From Opisthocomus hoazin (lineage: Eukaryota > Chordata > Aves > Opisthocomiformes > Opisthocomidae), in the NCBI RefSeq assembly GCF_030867145.1, contig NC_134414.1, positions 127,174,465 through 127,238,464 on the forward strand: a DNA stretch of 64,000 nt. The letters run 5' to 3'. The notes beneath the pieces are model-generated. The model was not told the origin of the DNA. It saw only the letters and a program-made list of their open reading frames with translations, and did no database searches. Numbering within the stretch: position 1 is the stretch's first letter; every line of letters starts with the position of its first letter. Made by a program: the position numbers and the translations under genes. Shown here one piece after another: positions 39,801-52,400 of the stretch.

Positions 39801-42800
39801 GTGCTTTTACACACTGGCAACTTATGCTACTCACATTAGACTTACACTGCATAGCTATACATTCTGCAAAAACTAGAGGCACACTCCCTGCCTACAGCAC
39901 ATTTCAGACTACTGAAACCATTAGCTAGCTACGCACGCGAGTCACTGTTAGTCTAGTCTGGCTTGTAAACACCTCCAGGTCTGAGACTACAGGTAGGGAC
40001 AGCAGTGATGAGGGTCTGAACTCCCAGCTGTACCTTAAGGATTAAAAAAACCACCCCACAAAACCTCCAAACACAGAACCCATCAGTTACCAGTGTCTGA
40101 AAACACAAGGGAATCGGTGTCACCCCCTCTACCCCCTTCTCCCTGCGCCCAGTACTCCTGCATTCTCAAGACAGGCCAGCTGAAAGTAACCTGAAAGAAG
40201 GGTCTTGCTGGGTTACAAGCATCCAGCCCAGGCTCCGGGAATCATTATCAATATTTTGTTTTGTGATGGAGTGTTACCATGGAGCTTCATCACCTGTATC
40301 ACAGTCATAGAGGCTGCACAAAAATTGTACTTGCTTTTCAAGACAGAACTGGATCCATGCACTAATATGCTTTCATCCCAGTGTGTTCAGGCAGAGATGC
40401 AACCGTGCACGCACGCGAGTGCAAGCACATACAGTTTTCTAATCACTTTACCACTTACACAGAGAAGTTCTCAGCACATCCTAAAAATAAGCACGTTGTC
40501 CAGGTCTGATTACCCAGGGGACACAAGTGCAGCAAGATATGGCACTTCAAAAAACAACAACTTTCAATGACACCATTCTGCATCAGAAAAGTAACTGAGC
40601 TCAACTGATGCTAATTGACTCACAATGTAATCATCATGTATCAAAACAACGAGCAGTAGAGAACACGCAGTAAAGATGATTAATTCAAGTTGTACTTTTA
40701 TTTTTCAGGATTAAAAACCCCAATGATACAGATGCAGAGTAAAGCACAACAAAACAGATGACAACCCAAGTTAATCTGCAGCTCAAATGAGGTATCCTGG
40801 TTTCACAAAACTGAATTGGACAGATGGGTAGAGCACAAACTGCCAAGAGAAACAAGAGAAACTGCACAAAATATGAATTGAGAATAGGTAACTCCTCTTT
40901 ACCTGGCTCCCTCTGGCCCCTTCCACAGTATAAATATTACAAAAAAATTCAACTGCAAAAGACATTTGACATTGAGCAAAATCAAAGAACCATCAAAATT
41001 GTTTTTATATAGCATGTACTGATCAATACTTTTTTCAGAATTAAGAATACACTGCCATTCAATTTAAGTGAGATAGAGAAGTAGTTACCACAGGTCTAAC
41101 AAAAGGTAAGAGAAGTACTGTTTCAGTGAACAACACACAATACATAAATATTCAGGAACATAAAATATAATTAAATTCAAATAGTTGTAAAGCTGAAAAT
41201 TCCTATTCCAGTCCCTACAACTGAAAGTTAAAGCTTGTTGACTTGATAAGACTCTTAGAGAAATAAATATACTTACAGAAGTACACACATTTTCTTCAAC
41301 AAGAAAGCCACTGAATCAGTGGGACTCATTTTTTTAATACAAAACAGACTGATTTAACAACCTAAACCAAAAAGCTAACAGGACTGTAATTGGAAGGTGT
41401 GACTAAGTAAATCACTATACTCTTATCACAGTTAGCTCAACATACATGTCCTTAGCATAAAATTTACTTGCTCTTCAGCATATGCTCTGGCTCCTCTTCC
41501 CGTCTGTTGAGTCAAAAACCAAAGCTGGAATAACAATTTGTCAGGCATAGAAAAGAAAAAAAAAAAATCTTCTCCACTGCTGAAGGGACTACATCTTAAC
41601 CTGATCTGGATTTTGAATGAAGCTTTGGGTCAGTTCTGTTCCTCACATTAGACAATTTCTCTGTGCTTAAACACCCACTGAAAATTTTCCTGAAGTTTTG
41701 TCCCAAACAGTGGTCCTCTGACTGAAGAATTTGCTTATTAGGGATAGGTAACAATATGCTCAAGTCTAGATGAAAGTCTTACTAAAACCGCATGTGGACT
41801 GTGTTAAGTATTGTATATTCAAGTAAACCTCAAGTCACTCACGCTCTGACTCTGGTCAGACTTCCATAGGTAACCCAGTTTTAAATCAAAACAGCCATGT
41901 CCCCTATTTATCTATACAAGTCCTAAACCCCAGTCTACTACCTGATACAACAATGAACTCCGACACCTGAGACAGGTACGCAAAGAAAAATATTTCCAAA
42001 GGCTTAGCCAGATGAGCACAACAGATGAGCATCTTGGCAGATGCCCTACTTCTGTTTGAGCCAAAATCCCTGCTCAAAAGTGCTTCTTCAGCTTTACATC
42101 ACAGGTGCTTTCTAAATGCCAACATATTAACTCAGTAACAACACAGCAGAAAACAGCATGTGTCAGGAGCAAAGATACCATTTTCCTGTTATTTCTTTCT
42201 TCTCCAAAGAGTCTGTGTAGCGTAACAGAGGCCTTTTTGTGATCAGCATTTCTGCTCTGAAGCCTGGTATCTCTCACTGCCCACAGCACCCCCGAAACTT
42301 GCCTTGCCAGTGCTGTCCAGTGGGATCCTCTCCACCACAGCAAAGCACAGGCAAGTTGGTATCCCTTCAGTTCTTGAGACAAAATCGGACAGCAGGAATC
42401 TGTCTTTTATTCTCAAAAAAAAAAAATCAACATTATGACTCCCAGCTCCACAGTTTTTGAATATATTTAGAGCAGTAGCTGCTAGACAAGGAGCTGAGCA
42501 ATTGATAGTCTGCAAAATCTAGTACCAACTCCTCTTTGTTTTCACCTACAAGCACACAGCAACATCCTAAAGACTTGTAGATGCTTCCTAACAACCTTCT
42601 CCCTGCCTCTCCCCATCAGTGGTAGACAGAGGTCTCCTGAGCCTCAGGTATGCCCCTGAATTGCACATGGCAGTAATCAGTGCCAGGAGAATGGCCACAC
42701 CACCAGTGCGCTTGGCATTCAGTAATTGCACATTAAGAAGAGAAATGATAGTCATAACACAACATACAAGTAACCTGAATCTGTAATAACAAACCATACA

Positions 42801-43060
42801 AGTAATTATTCAAGAATATGCAATTCAAGTAAGTATTTTGCCTCAAGCAGCTACTGGTTTCCTGGCTTTTTCTCTCCCAGCACCTACAGAATAGTCACAT
42901 CCTCCGAACAATTCTTCTGGGGCAGTCATCCACCTAAACTGTTTAAAAGTGAACCCTACTGCTTGTGGAAGACAGAAGCAAGGCAATTGCCATATTCAAC
43001 CGATGCAGGTCTACATCAACAGCAAGGAACCCATCGCCCTCTCCTGCATTCACGCCAAAC
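36831..43060. other. Non-coding segment downstream of PLCXD2
   Basis: AT-rich DNA with no recognised repeat family or gene. Minus-strand AATAAA hexamers near 40,697 and 42,407 are alternative ends for PLCXD2. The frames present, such as 40205-40570 plus, look like chance. Confidence 0.55.
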
Positions 43061-43066
43061 TTTATT
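43061..43066 (-). terminator. Candidate PLCXD2 polyadenylation signal
   Basis: TTTATT on the plus strand gives AATAAA on the minus strand. It is the first canonical hexamer I find downstream of the PLCXD2 stop codon and would give a 3' UTR of about 3.2 kb. Further minus-strand AATAAA hexamers occur near 42,407 and 40,697. Nothing in the sequence shows which is used, and a non-canonical signal could end the transcript earlier. Confidence 0.25.
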
Positions 43067-46000
43067 TTCCTCAAGCTTATACATACGTGACCTTGCAGGC
43101 TGTTAGTTGCTCCATACTCTGCCTGGCTGCAGCCCGCTCGGAGACTAGACTCTCAGCTGAGTTTCTCGGTACAAGCTGCAGCCACTGTCACTCACCTGCC
43201 AGACCTGCTCCGCTCTGCTGCCTGGAACCTGGCTTAGCACCGCCACACCTTCCACGTGGGCGCTGGATGCAAACTACTGCCCTACTTCCTTGATCCTCCC
43301 TTCCTGCCCAGATCACCTTTTTGTTTTTATAGTGCTGGAAAATAGAATCCGCAGCCCAAAGTCCAAGACCAGACGAGCTCCATTTTGCAAAGCATGATGG
43401 CTGTGGCGCCATGTCAGAGAGAAGCCTACTACACGAGTAGCTTTGTTATGGGCTATAATGTGTGGCAGAGGAAAGGTAGCTCATATTGCTTAGGATGGAC
43501 TACCCTAAAACCAGTTCTAAACATCAGCACTAATTTTGCCCAGAGTATCCACAGTATCCACAGGAGATCTCCTGCTGCAGGCAATTGTATCTGCCAATTG
43601 CCCAACTTGCTGTTGAGACTGTCAGGTCCCTCACATAGAGGCGTAACATCAAGCACTGCTCTGAAATGACACCAGTGTCTTCAGACATGTTGAACTTACA
43701 GAAATGGTTCCCCACTCCCTCACTTCATCCTTAATCCTAAAGCTATTTACTATTTCTTCTCCCTCTGCTAACACTCTTAACACCTAACATGCCTTTGTAC
43801 TATTTCAAGAGGCAAGAGCTAACAGAAAATGCTAGAAAAAACCTCTGAGTTTGTACTTACAAATATCTAACCGAAGCCCTGAGTTACAACCATCGCATCT
43901 CTATTCAAGTAAATACAACAGAAGGACTAACACCACAGTCATTACTGTGCACACACAATATAAATACTGGTTAAGCCAAATAAATCTCTTGAGGTAGATA
44001 TATACAGTACAAAATATATTAAGGGTCATATGCAAACATCATACCCACTTCACCTTCTCGTCTTGTCCTCCAGTTCTGCAGGAAACATTGCAAACGTATT
44101 ATTTCTGCCTCATCAGCATTCAAACCAAGTTCTTCCAAGTTCTGAGCTCTAAGACAATTTGCAGCTAAAAGACCACTGAAACCAAGCCCATACATTTAAC
44201 ACAATCTCAGTTTCAGTTGGGGCCATGAGAAAAGCAGGTTAACATAAAATTCAGCTAAGGAAAATGCAGGTATTTTAAATAACTTTGCAAACAAAACAGT
44301 GCTGGTCAAAACAGGTTCCAACAGCTTCATCAACAAGAAAAAAATACTAAAAATAGTAAAGACCTTCTGCTGGGATTTTCAAAGGAATTTTTAAACTAGA
44401 AATTTGAGCTTTAGTTTCCAAAAACTGATTTTCATGACTTGCTGTCCATCACAGAAACACAAGAGGAAAGGAGAAAGACAGCTTGAGACACAGACATGTC
44501 CCCACCCCCAACTTCCTTCGAAAAAGGATTCCGTTAAAAAAATTCAAGGAACTCTAATGAAAACCATGCAACAAAGATAAATTAGATTACGGTCTGCTCA
44601 GAACTCGGCCAAGGTTCACATGGAAGGTTTGCAAACCTTTAGATAAATTTTTCCTGAGTTCAGATTTCATGACAATCAAGCAAAGAGGCTTTAGATTTTT
44701 TTGGGCTGTCAGACCATGATGGCAGACACAGAATAGAATAACAGGATACAATACTAAAATAAATAATAAAACTGGAGATTCATTTTTCTTTTGAATAAAT
44801 ATCTATAGAGACAATCCATTCTATTATAAATAGCTTAGATTAATACAAATTCATAATCACTGAATAATTCGTGCACCAACATTTGCTTTAGGAAGATGAT
44901 TGAGCAGAGGAGCATCTGCTAATCAGTCACTTTTGTGGTGTTTTTTCTTTTTAACCAAAGATAATCAGACTGCAGGACTGCTATCAAGCTAGTCAATCAA
45001 GTGAAGATAAGTATCAACATGTGACCGCATTGGCTCAAGAACACATGGTCACATTTTGTTGTGAATCAACAAAAAAATGAGTATGACTACAGAAGGCAGC
45101 AGCACTGATGCCTGCCTGTGCTTGTGTGACTATTGCTTACTTTGCCACAAGTGGGTGCAGGCTGGGGAAATTCCCCCCCGTAGTTGTGGCTCTGACTACA
45201 AGCACAACTTTTGGGTCCAATTTCAGAATTCACTGTCACATTGCAAATCACAGATTCAGTATTTGGGGTTTGAGCAGCTCCAGTTCTTTGAATACCAAGC
45301 AAACACCCACTTAGCCCACCTCCTTCCAGAGAAAGGCAATCTGGGTGAAAGACTTCCCCCAAAGAAAACTCAAAGGATGGAAAAAACAGGTGACCAGCAA
45401 GCAAAAGAAAAGTTGCTCTGTGGTTTCTCACACGTCTCAACAGGAATTCAGACTTGCAAGTTATAATCCTCATAATTTGAAGACTGAAGTATTCTCCAAA
45501 TTAATGCCAAAAGAAACACACTTAAACATGGTTGCAATAAATATATTCAAGTAAAATAAAGAGGTCTAGAAGAATAGTTTGGAGTCCAAAGAGGCAGAGC
45601 GTGGCAAGCCTTTGCCTCGCGGGCCCAAAGGACAGTTCAGATATTCAACACAGTGTAATAGCTTCCCCCTGAACAACAGCAATATTGTTTCTTCAAGTAA
45701 GTCAGAGGTAGCGTCTAAAACAGCGTAATGAATACAGCAGCAGCCTCCAGCTGAGCCCAGCTATGTCCAAGGCAGCCCAAGAACAACGCTGTCTCAGCCA
45801 GCCTGGCCACACTGCTGCAAAGGGACCAGCAGCAATCCTCGGTTTGAGCCCTGGTGCCGAGACACAAGCAGGAAGGGGAGACACACGCGAGGGGAGCCCG
45901 GTCACCAGGGAGACGCGCACCATAACCGGTGACATCTGCTCCGGAGGCCAGTCCCTCCTCGGCAGGCACACACCGCGCTGGGCTGCAGCAGATGTGCGCG

Positions 46001-46237
46001 TAACTCGGACAAACACGGAGCCAGACGGACACACAGCAAGAACCAGACAGCACTTCGTGCTCCGCTCAGATCCACGCATCACCAGGAGAAGGGACCCGCC
46101 CGCACGCAATGTTTGACCACATTTCTTCTAGAAAACTTTTTTAAATTAACTGAGATTAGAATAGGTTTCACTTCATAAATAAAACATCCAGTGCAGTTTG
46201 AAGATGTCCACTGAGGAGCACAAGTGGGACGCAGCAA
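43067..46237 (-). other. Presumed PLCXD2 3' UTR / 3' flank
   Basis: No conserved open frame is seen between the stop codon and the first canonical polyadenylation hexamer. The segment holds the CpG-rich block at 45,840-46,110 and otherwise AT-rich sequence. A 9-bp tandem repeat (AGTATCCAC twice) lies near 43,545. Open frames here, such as 45077-45466 on plus and 45087-45473 on minus, overlap each other and match nothing I know. How much of this is transcribed is unknown. Confidence 0.35.
45840..46110. promoter_or_regulatory. Small CpG-island-like block just 3' of the PLCXD2 stop codon
   Basis: I count about 23 CpG dinucleotides in about 270 bp at roughly 60 percent G+C, close to the number expected without CpG depletion. 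The flanks are AT-rich and CpG-poor. The block lies 130-400 bp beyond the stop codon, inside the presumed 3' UTR. Such orphan islands often mark promoters of alternative or neighbouring transcripts. A PHLDB2 5' exon (same strand, downstream of PLCXD2 in mammals) or an antisense RNA would fit. The minus-strand frame 46109-45702 (135 codons) and the plus-strand frame 45763-46116 show no recognisable protein. Confidence 0.45.
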
Positions 46238-46400
46238 TCAGGATTTAGTTGCAGATTCATCCTCGTCTAAAAGGAGGTCGTTTAATGCAATAACTGTAGC
46301 AGCAAAGTCAACCAGCTCCACAAAGTCTGATGTAATTATGTTAACACCCATAACACCTGGCTTCTGTGCTTTCACCCAATTCAAAATCATGGGCAGGTTC
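46238..46400 (-). CDS. PLCXD2: PLCXD2 coding exon 4 (C-terminus and stop)
   Basis: The acceptor TTTCTTTAG|GAACCTG opens the last coding exon. It encodes NLPMILNWVKAQKPGVMG, then VNIITSDFVELVDFAATVIALNDLL, and an acidic tail ending TKS before TGA. The VNI(I/V)T(S/A)DFVEL segment is the usual C-terminal end of the PLCXD barrel, so the protein is full length. An upstream ATG in the same open frame (near 46432) lies in the intron and is ignored. Confidence 0.95.
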
Positions 46401-49400
46401 CTAAAGAAATTGAAATACAGAAAATTAAGCATTTTAAACGAGACTCTTCTATATACATACTTATCTGAAACACAGCATTCTGCTTATAAAAGATGTTATT
46501 ATCTCACATTCGTGATCAGGTCGTGACTACCACTCAAAATGCAACCGACTGATGAGACTAGTGCTTAACATAGCACGCGGTCACTAGCTATCGAATAGAA
46601 TATTGGTCAGTCACCAATCCAAGCTACTATGCATGCAAAAGACTGTTTGTGAACTCTGTATTTATTGATTTAATGCTGCACTGCAATGGCCTCCGTCCTG
46701 GTTTGTTTTCACCCAAGTACCTGTTGAACCAAAAAAAGCTTACTTTCACAGCAGGCTCCCTTGCAGCACAAGGCAAGGCTGTAACTGGCCTGAGATGTTC
46801 CCCTGCCCACCTCTGCCTTAGGGTGGGCAGGAACGAAGTTGCTGTGGTCAGCACACTGCATTTCTACCAAACTCCTTTCAGCCTCCACACCCATCCAGAG
46901 CAACAGGATCAGGGAAAACAAAACCCAGAATCGAGCCCTCAGCTCTACAGGGCTTCAACCTCCCACCATACATCACTGTAACCACAGAAAGGGTGAGGCA
47001 TGCCAGGAATAGAGTTAAATGGAGTTCAAAATTCTACCGTGAGGAGAAATTTCAAGTAATTTCTTGGACAGAGTGCAAGTCAGGAGTCTGCACAAGCTTT
47101 TTTGCACTCTAACATGCAAACATCAGGGTTTTCAATACAGAGACAAATGACTGACTACATTAGCATTATTTAAATTAGTGCCATCATATTCATACAAAAT
47201 TATACGAGAAGATGGTAGGCAAGTGAATTTGCTAACAGGATGAGGAAGAAAAACAACAAACTCACTCCCCCTAAAAACATTCCACAGCTCTTGTTGCAGA
47301 AAAAAAAAATCTCATCAAGAACCAAGAGAAGAGAGAAATTGAGTGCAGGCATAATTACTGTCCCTGTCAAGGGACACACCAGACTTTAGCCAGCTAACGG
47401 TGAACATTCCATGTTTCCTTTAGCAAGAGCTCAAGAACACTTAAATACTCATATTCAGGGTAAAATTTCCATATGAGAAGGCAGAAATCTACACTGAACT
47501 GCAAAGACAGATTTACACATAAAAATCAGCTAGCATGTGTAAATATACACAAGCAATCATGCTTTAGCAAACAGCAGCATCTATTAAATTTTCACAGTTG
47601 ACTTTCAAACAAGCAGTAACGATAGGGCTGAGGGATTGGGATAACGTGAAGGCAGGCTTCCAGTCTACCAGTAGCTTACAGCCCAGATCTGTGCCAGGAG
47701 TCATTTGAAACAAAACTGCTTGCCTATTCCATGAAATTAGATGTACTAGTTTAAAAACAGAAATTCAGTTTGATCTATTCTTTAGTCAAAAGACAACAGT
47801 GCATTTAATACACAGTACGCAGACATAGGTGACATCCCTGCTTTCTGTTCAGTATCCTCACCAAGGAGACCTATTCTCATTTGCACAACCGGTGACAGCA
47901 AACACCAGCACTGAAGCACCTGAGCACCATCTAGTGCTTAATGCTGACTGCACAGACGTGGGCAAAGTGCAAGCCAGAGTGGAGACCTGAATGCACTGTG
48001 GCAAACATGATTTGGATTTAATTATCTTTTTATAGAATAATGACTGTAAACAGGAGGGAGACTGAAAACTCCATGATTTAGCCTTCACCAGGCATTCTCT
48101 TACTTCCATCAAGAACTTTTGTGACTGCGAAAGCACAACACTTGCTATTTTTAGAGAGGATTTTTAAGAAAATGAGTTATTTTGAAGCTAAAATCAATAT
48201 AATACTGTAATTGTTTCTAAAGTAACCAATGATTCTCCTAAAGGGAACATGAACTGGCTACTGAAGATGTGTGTTTATATCACTGCTTAATATTAAGCTT
48301 ATTTGTTGATCGAATTACACCAGTGGTGACCACCTATACAAGTGTAATTTAGAACATAGTATCATTATGGCAAGATAAGCTGTTAGCGACATCAAAGCAG
48401 GCAACATTGAACAGTGAGCGAGGAGACCAGATCCCATCAGGACTGTTACAGTTCTGGCAGTTTTTACCCAACAGGCTACAAGGTGGTAACGTCATCAAAT
48501 AAAGTTACATGAAAGCTATCCTTGTCATGCTGTTATCACTATCAAAAACCACTGGCACCACCCTGCACTACTTGAATTAAAACCTTCTTTTAATGACCTT
48601 ACTCATGGGCAAATTAATTGTACAACAGTCAGTGGTATAAAAGAATCAAATTGTTAATCTAATTTTTGGTAAAAAACACCAAGATATAATAGTGCCCCAG
48701 GTCATACATCTTTGGTCATTACTGACATTACAGAGACAGATTTGTACAGACAAATGCAAAATTGAGCCCACAAATAGGCAATTTTCCTCTGTGGCACAAG
48801 CTTTTTCCTCCTTAAACTCAAGGGCAGCCAATTTGGAATGAACTATTGGTTTGAAATAAGAGGTCCAGCCCATGTTTTATGAAATCATATCACATTCAGA
48901 AAGAGCTCCAAATACCAGGAAACACACTTATACTTACATATATACCCTGTTATTTTATTATTTTCAGTAATTCTTTATTTTTAATGACTGCAAATATGAC
49001 TCACAAGCACTAGTAATGAGGCAAAATTGCACGCTTTCATCAAGTTTTACTTCTAAGCAAACATTTCATAGTTTCTTGCTTACTCAGTGCCTCTTTCAAC
49101 ATGTAACATGGTAAAGAACTGAGAAATCAAGACAAGTCCTTACCTATGAACAAGTGTGTTCTTCAGACCACGAATCAGATGCCGTGCAATAGTTTTTACT
49201 CGAGGTGTGAGAATTGCTTGAGAAACATGAAAAGTCCCGTAACGACTTCGTTCCTCAAGAGTGGTCTCCAGGAACTGTAACAGTTTGTGCACATTGGTTG
49301 TATTAGCCCATGGTGCCGGCATTTTATTCCCTGGCCACAGGAAGGGGTATTCCCGATACAAAGGGTAGTGGTAGAATATGAGAACCTAACAGAACAAAAA

Positions 49401-52400
49401 AATAGGAGAAAAATAACCAAAATTTCACAACTATGTTATTTATAATTAAACAGGATGTTGCGCTGGTTTATGTTTATACAGCTACCACAGCAGCTAGCAT
49501 AGCAGTGAAAAGAGGACCAAGCAAAAACAAGCTGCTCCTGAGTCATAAGTGTCAGTAAATTTGTTGCACTGTTGCCACAAAGAAGATGGAGATCATTTTG
49601 GTTAGCTATGAGGACAGGATTGCTTCAGGCTTTAAGGGTCATCAGTTTAAAATGAAAAGTTGACAGGAGTATACTGAAATGTCATTCAAAGAATTCAGCT
49701 TCAAAACAGTTCAAAGCACTGTCAGAGAACATTACATCTGTACTCGAAGTTAAGCATTTTAGCAGCCTTCCCATCGTTGTCCCTGTAACTCCTATTAAGT
49801 GGCTAAAGCGTACCGGGCTGACTGGCGTAACGGCATTCCACTTGCACTTACTGCATGAGATGCCAAAGTCAGTCTTGCTGTCAGCAGAATCTTCCCTAAA
49901 ACAGAAGTCAGTATTTTATGTCTTGTAAGATCGTTCTCTAAGAGGATGGCACAACGACAGAACACTTCTTACTAACACCCAAACTTACAAACAATTCATT
50001 TTGGACCCAAGCACTGACAGCATCAGTTCAGAGGAATTCCTCAAAGCCTCATCTGTTTTACAGTTTAAGAATTACACACTGTTGCTGAAACCCTGTTCTT
50101 GGTTTGCGTGCATACATGGGAGCTGTTACCACAGAGAAGCAGCATTTAATCTTGCCACTACAGGTTTGGGTGTCTGCAAAGGAGCTAAGAAATTCTGTAC
50201 TATACCTTAGTCATGTTCAACCTTATATGCTTCGCACTGGCCAAAAAGATGACAGTTTATCAAATCCTCACCAACACAAGTCAGCACAACATCCTCTTCC
50301 AGAAGAGAAAACCATCTATAAGGGGCACAAGACCCCAGGGACACTATGATTTAATTATTTAACAAACTTGTCTTTGGGCAAGGCACAGTCTAGCCACACC
50401 ATGGATGGAGGGAAACATGCACGCTACATAAAGGAGGCCCTAGCGTGCTTTAAACTGACTGTCAGCAGCGTCCTTGGTCTAGTACCTATAAGTGGGAACC
50501 AAACTCAGCTTTCTCTATTAAATCTTCACTTTTTGGGTTTGAAAAATATTACATATCCTTTCCCTACCTGGTGTTTCTTCTCCCACATGTACTGTAACGT
50601 CACATATTCTACACATTCAACAGAACACAGTTTGGATCCAAATGCTGAGCGGATCCTGTCAATCAAAAAGAAGTGATGGCTGTCATCCATGGCGTAGAAA
50701 TGATTGAAATCCAAGAAGATTACTTCCTTGGGGTGCTGCTCAAGAAAGGTGTTAATCTCCTTCAGCCCATCCCATACTTTGATGCCAAACAAGCCGTGTA
50801 TGAAGTAAATCTCGTGTCCTACTTCCCCAGGTTTGGAAGACACACGAAGATCAAAGTACCGGATCCCTGCTTCCAACTGTTCTTTGAAAGTCAGATTTTG
50901 AGTAACTGACCATTTCTTCATGATCTTTCTAACCAAGGAAATTCTGGCCAAACGTTTGATGGCTGTGGCTTGGTCTGGTCCCACAGGAGATTTCTCATCA
51001 ACCCAGTAGCTGAAAGAATCATGTGACCCTAGAAACAAAAGCCAAGAATATTTCATTTTAGAAAGCTGACTCCCCCAAAACCTTAGCCTGCAACTCTCAA
51101 AAAAAAAAATCCTAATTTGTCATTTCCAATTTTAAGACAACATTTGAGGCGTCCACAGCCTCCTTTACCCAAACCTTTTATTAGTGTACCAGTGCTTACT
51201 TGAAGACTGCTGAATTTCCTGTGATGCAAGGTCAGAGCTATAAACAAGATTATGATCTCAACTGGATTATCTTGTTAGGATTTTTTGATCCAGATAGAAG
51301 AACAGACTGTGTGCAAACCAAACATCATGTCACAATAACCTTAAATGCACTCTTTTTCTATGAATTTCAACTAGTCCCAAAATACTGAACTGTGAAGGTT
51401 AGTTTTCAGGCTTTACAGATGAACACTAAAATGAATTCTGATCAACTCTTCATGAATTCTTCACAGCTTTTGTAAAAGTGTGTCTCGTGATTTTCCAATC
51501 AGCCTTCTAAAAACAAGTGACAAGTAACTAAAAAGCTGTTTTTAAAAGATGTCATCTTAAGAAGCTATTTAGTACTTGTCACAGTAAACTACATCACAAA
51601 GTAGTTGTCAGTTTTGGACTGACACCTAGATATTTTCCCCACCTCCAAACGTGTAACCCCAAACAAAATACAGTATGAAACATCTAGTGAAGACATTTCA
51701 GAAGAAGCCATATTAAGGTTTGGCTCATACTGCAAGCTGCAGCTCCGACACCAGACTTTCATACACCTCCCATACAACAGAATGAGTCTTTCAAGCTTCT
51801 ACAGTATTTGGAAAGTAGACTTCAATCGCAACAGGCTTGTCTTCTGCCTCTGAATGAGTCACTTTGCACAAACAAGTCATGGGGGTTTTTGTTTTTCTTT
51901 GGGTGGGTGTTAGTTTGTTTTCAGTTTTTTTTTTATTTGGGTTTTTTTTGGTTTTTTTTTTTTTTTAAGTTCTCAATTCTATCCATTTTAATTTCTTCCT
52001 CTGTTTAGGTCACTGTAGAAAATTGTTTAACATGCTAGACTAAGGCCATAAGAGACATTTTCTTTTTCTTTTAACTAAGACTGTGCAGAGAGCTGTCCAC
52101 AGAAGTCACACGTACCATTATGTTCACTCAGACAACGTCACCAGTAAATCTGGCTTACGAAGAAATGACAATTTTAGCTGGCATCAAATATTTTGTTGCC
52201 AATTCAGTGCTCTCTAAGCAAATCCGAGCCAAGAAGCAGCTTAAGTCTGATCACATACTTTAGAGCTACAAAAGACTTTCCTTTGCAGACTGCCACACAG
52301 AAGGCACATTTAAGGATACAAAGAGCAAATTCCTCCTTACACTATCACAAACCAAATTCTACTTATAGCTCTAGAAAGTAACAAGAAAGAAAACAAGCCA

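Noticed and set aside
45702..46109. Minus-strand frame of 135 codons beyond the PLCXD2 stop
   Set aside because: It is long because the DNA is GC-rich. The translation is Cys/Arg/Ser-rich and unrecognised. It is better described as a CpG-rich block.
50673..50909. Plus-strand frame of 78 codons
   Set aside because: It is the antisense shadow of PLCXD2 exon 2.
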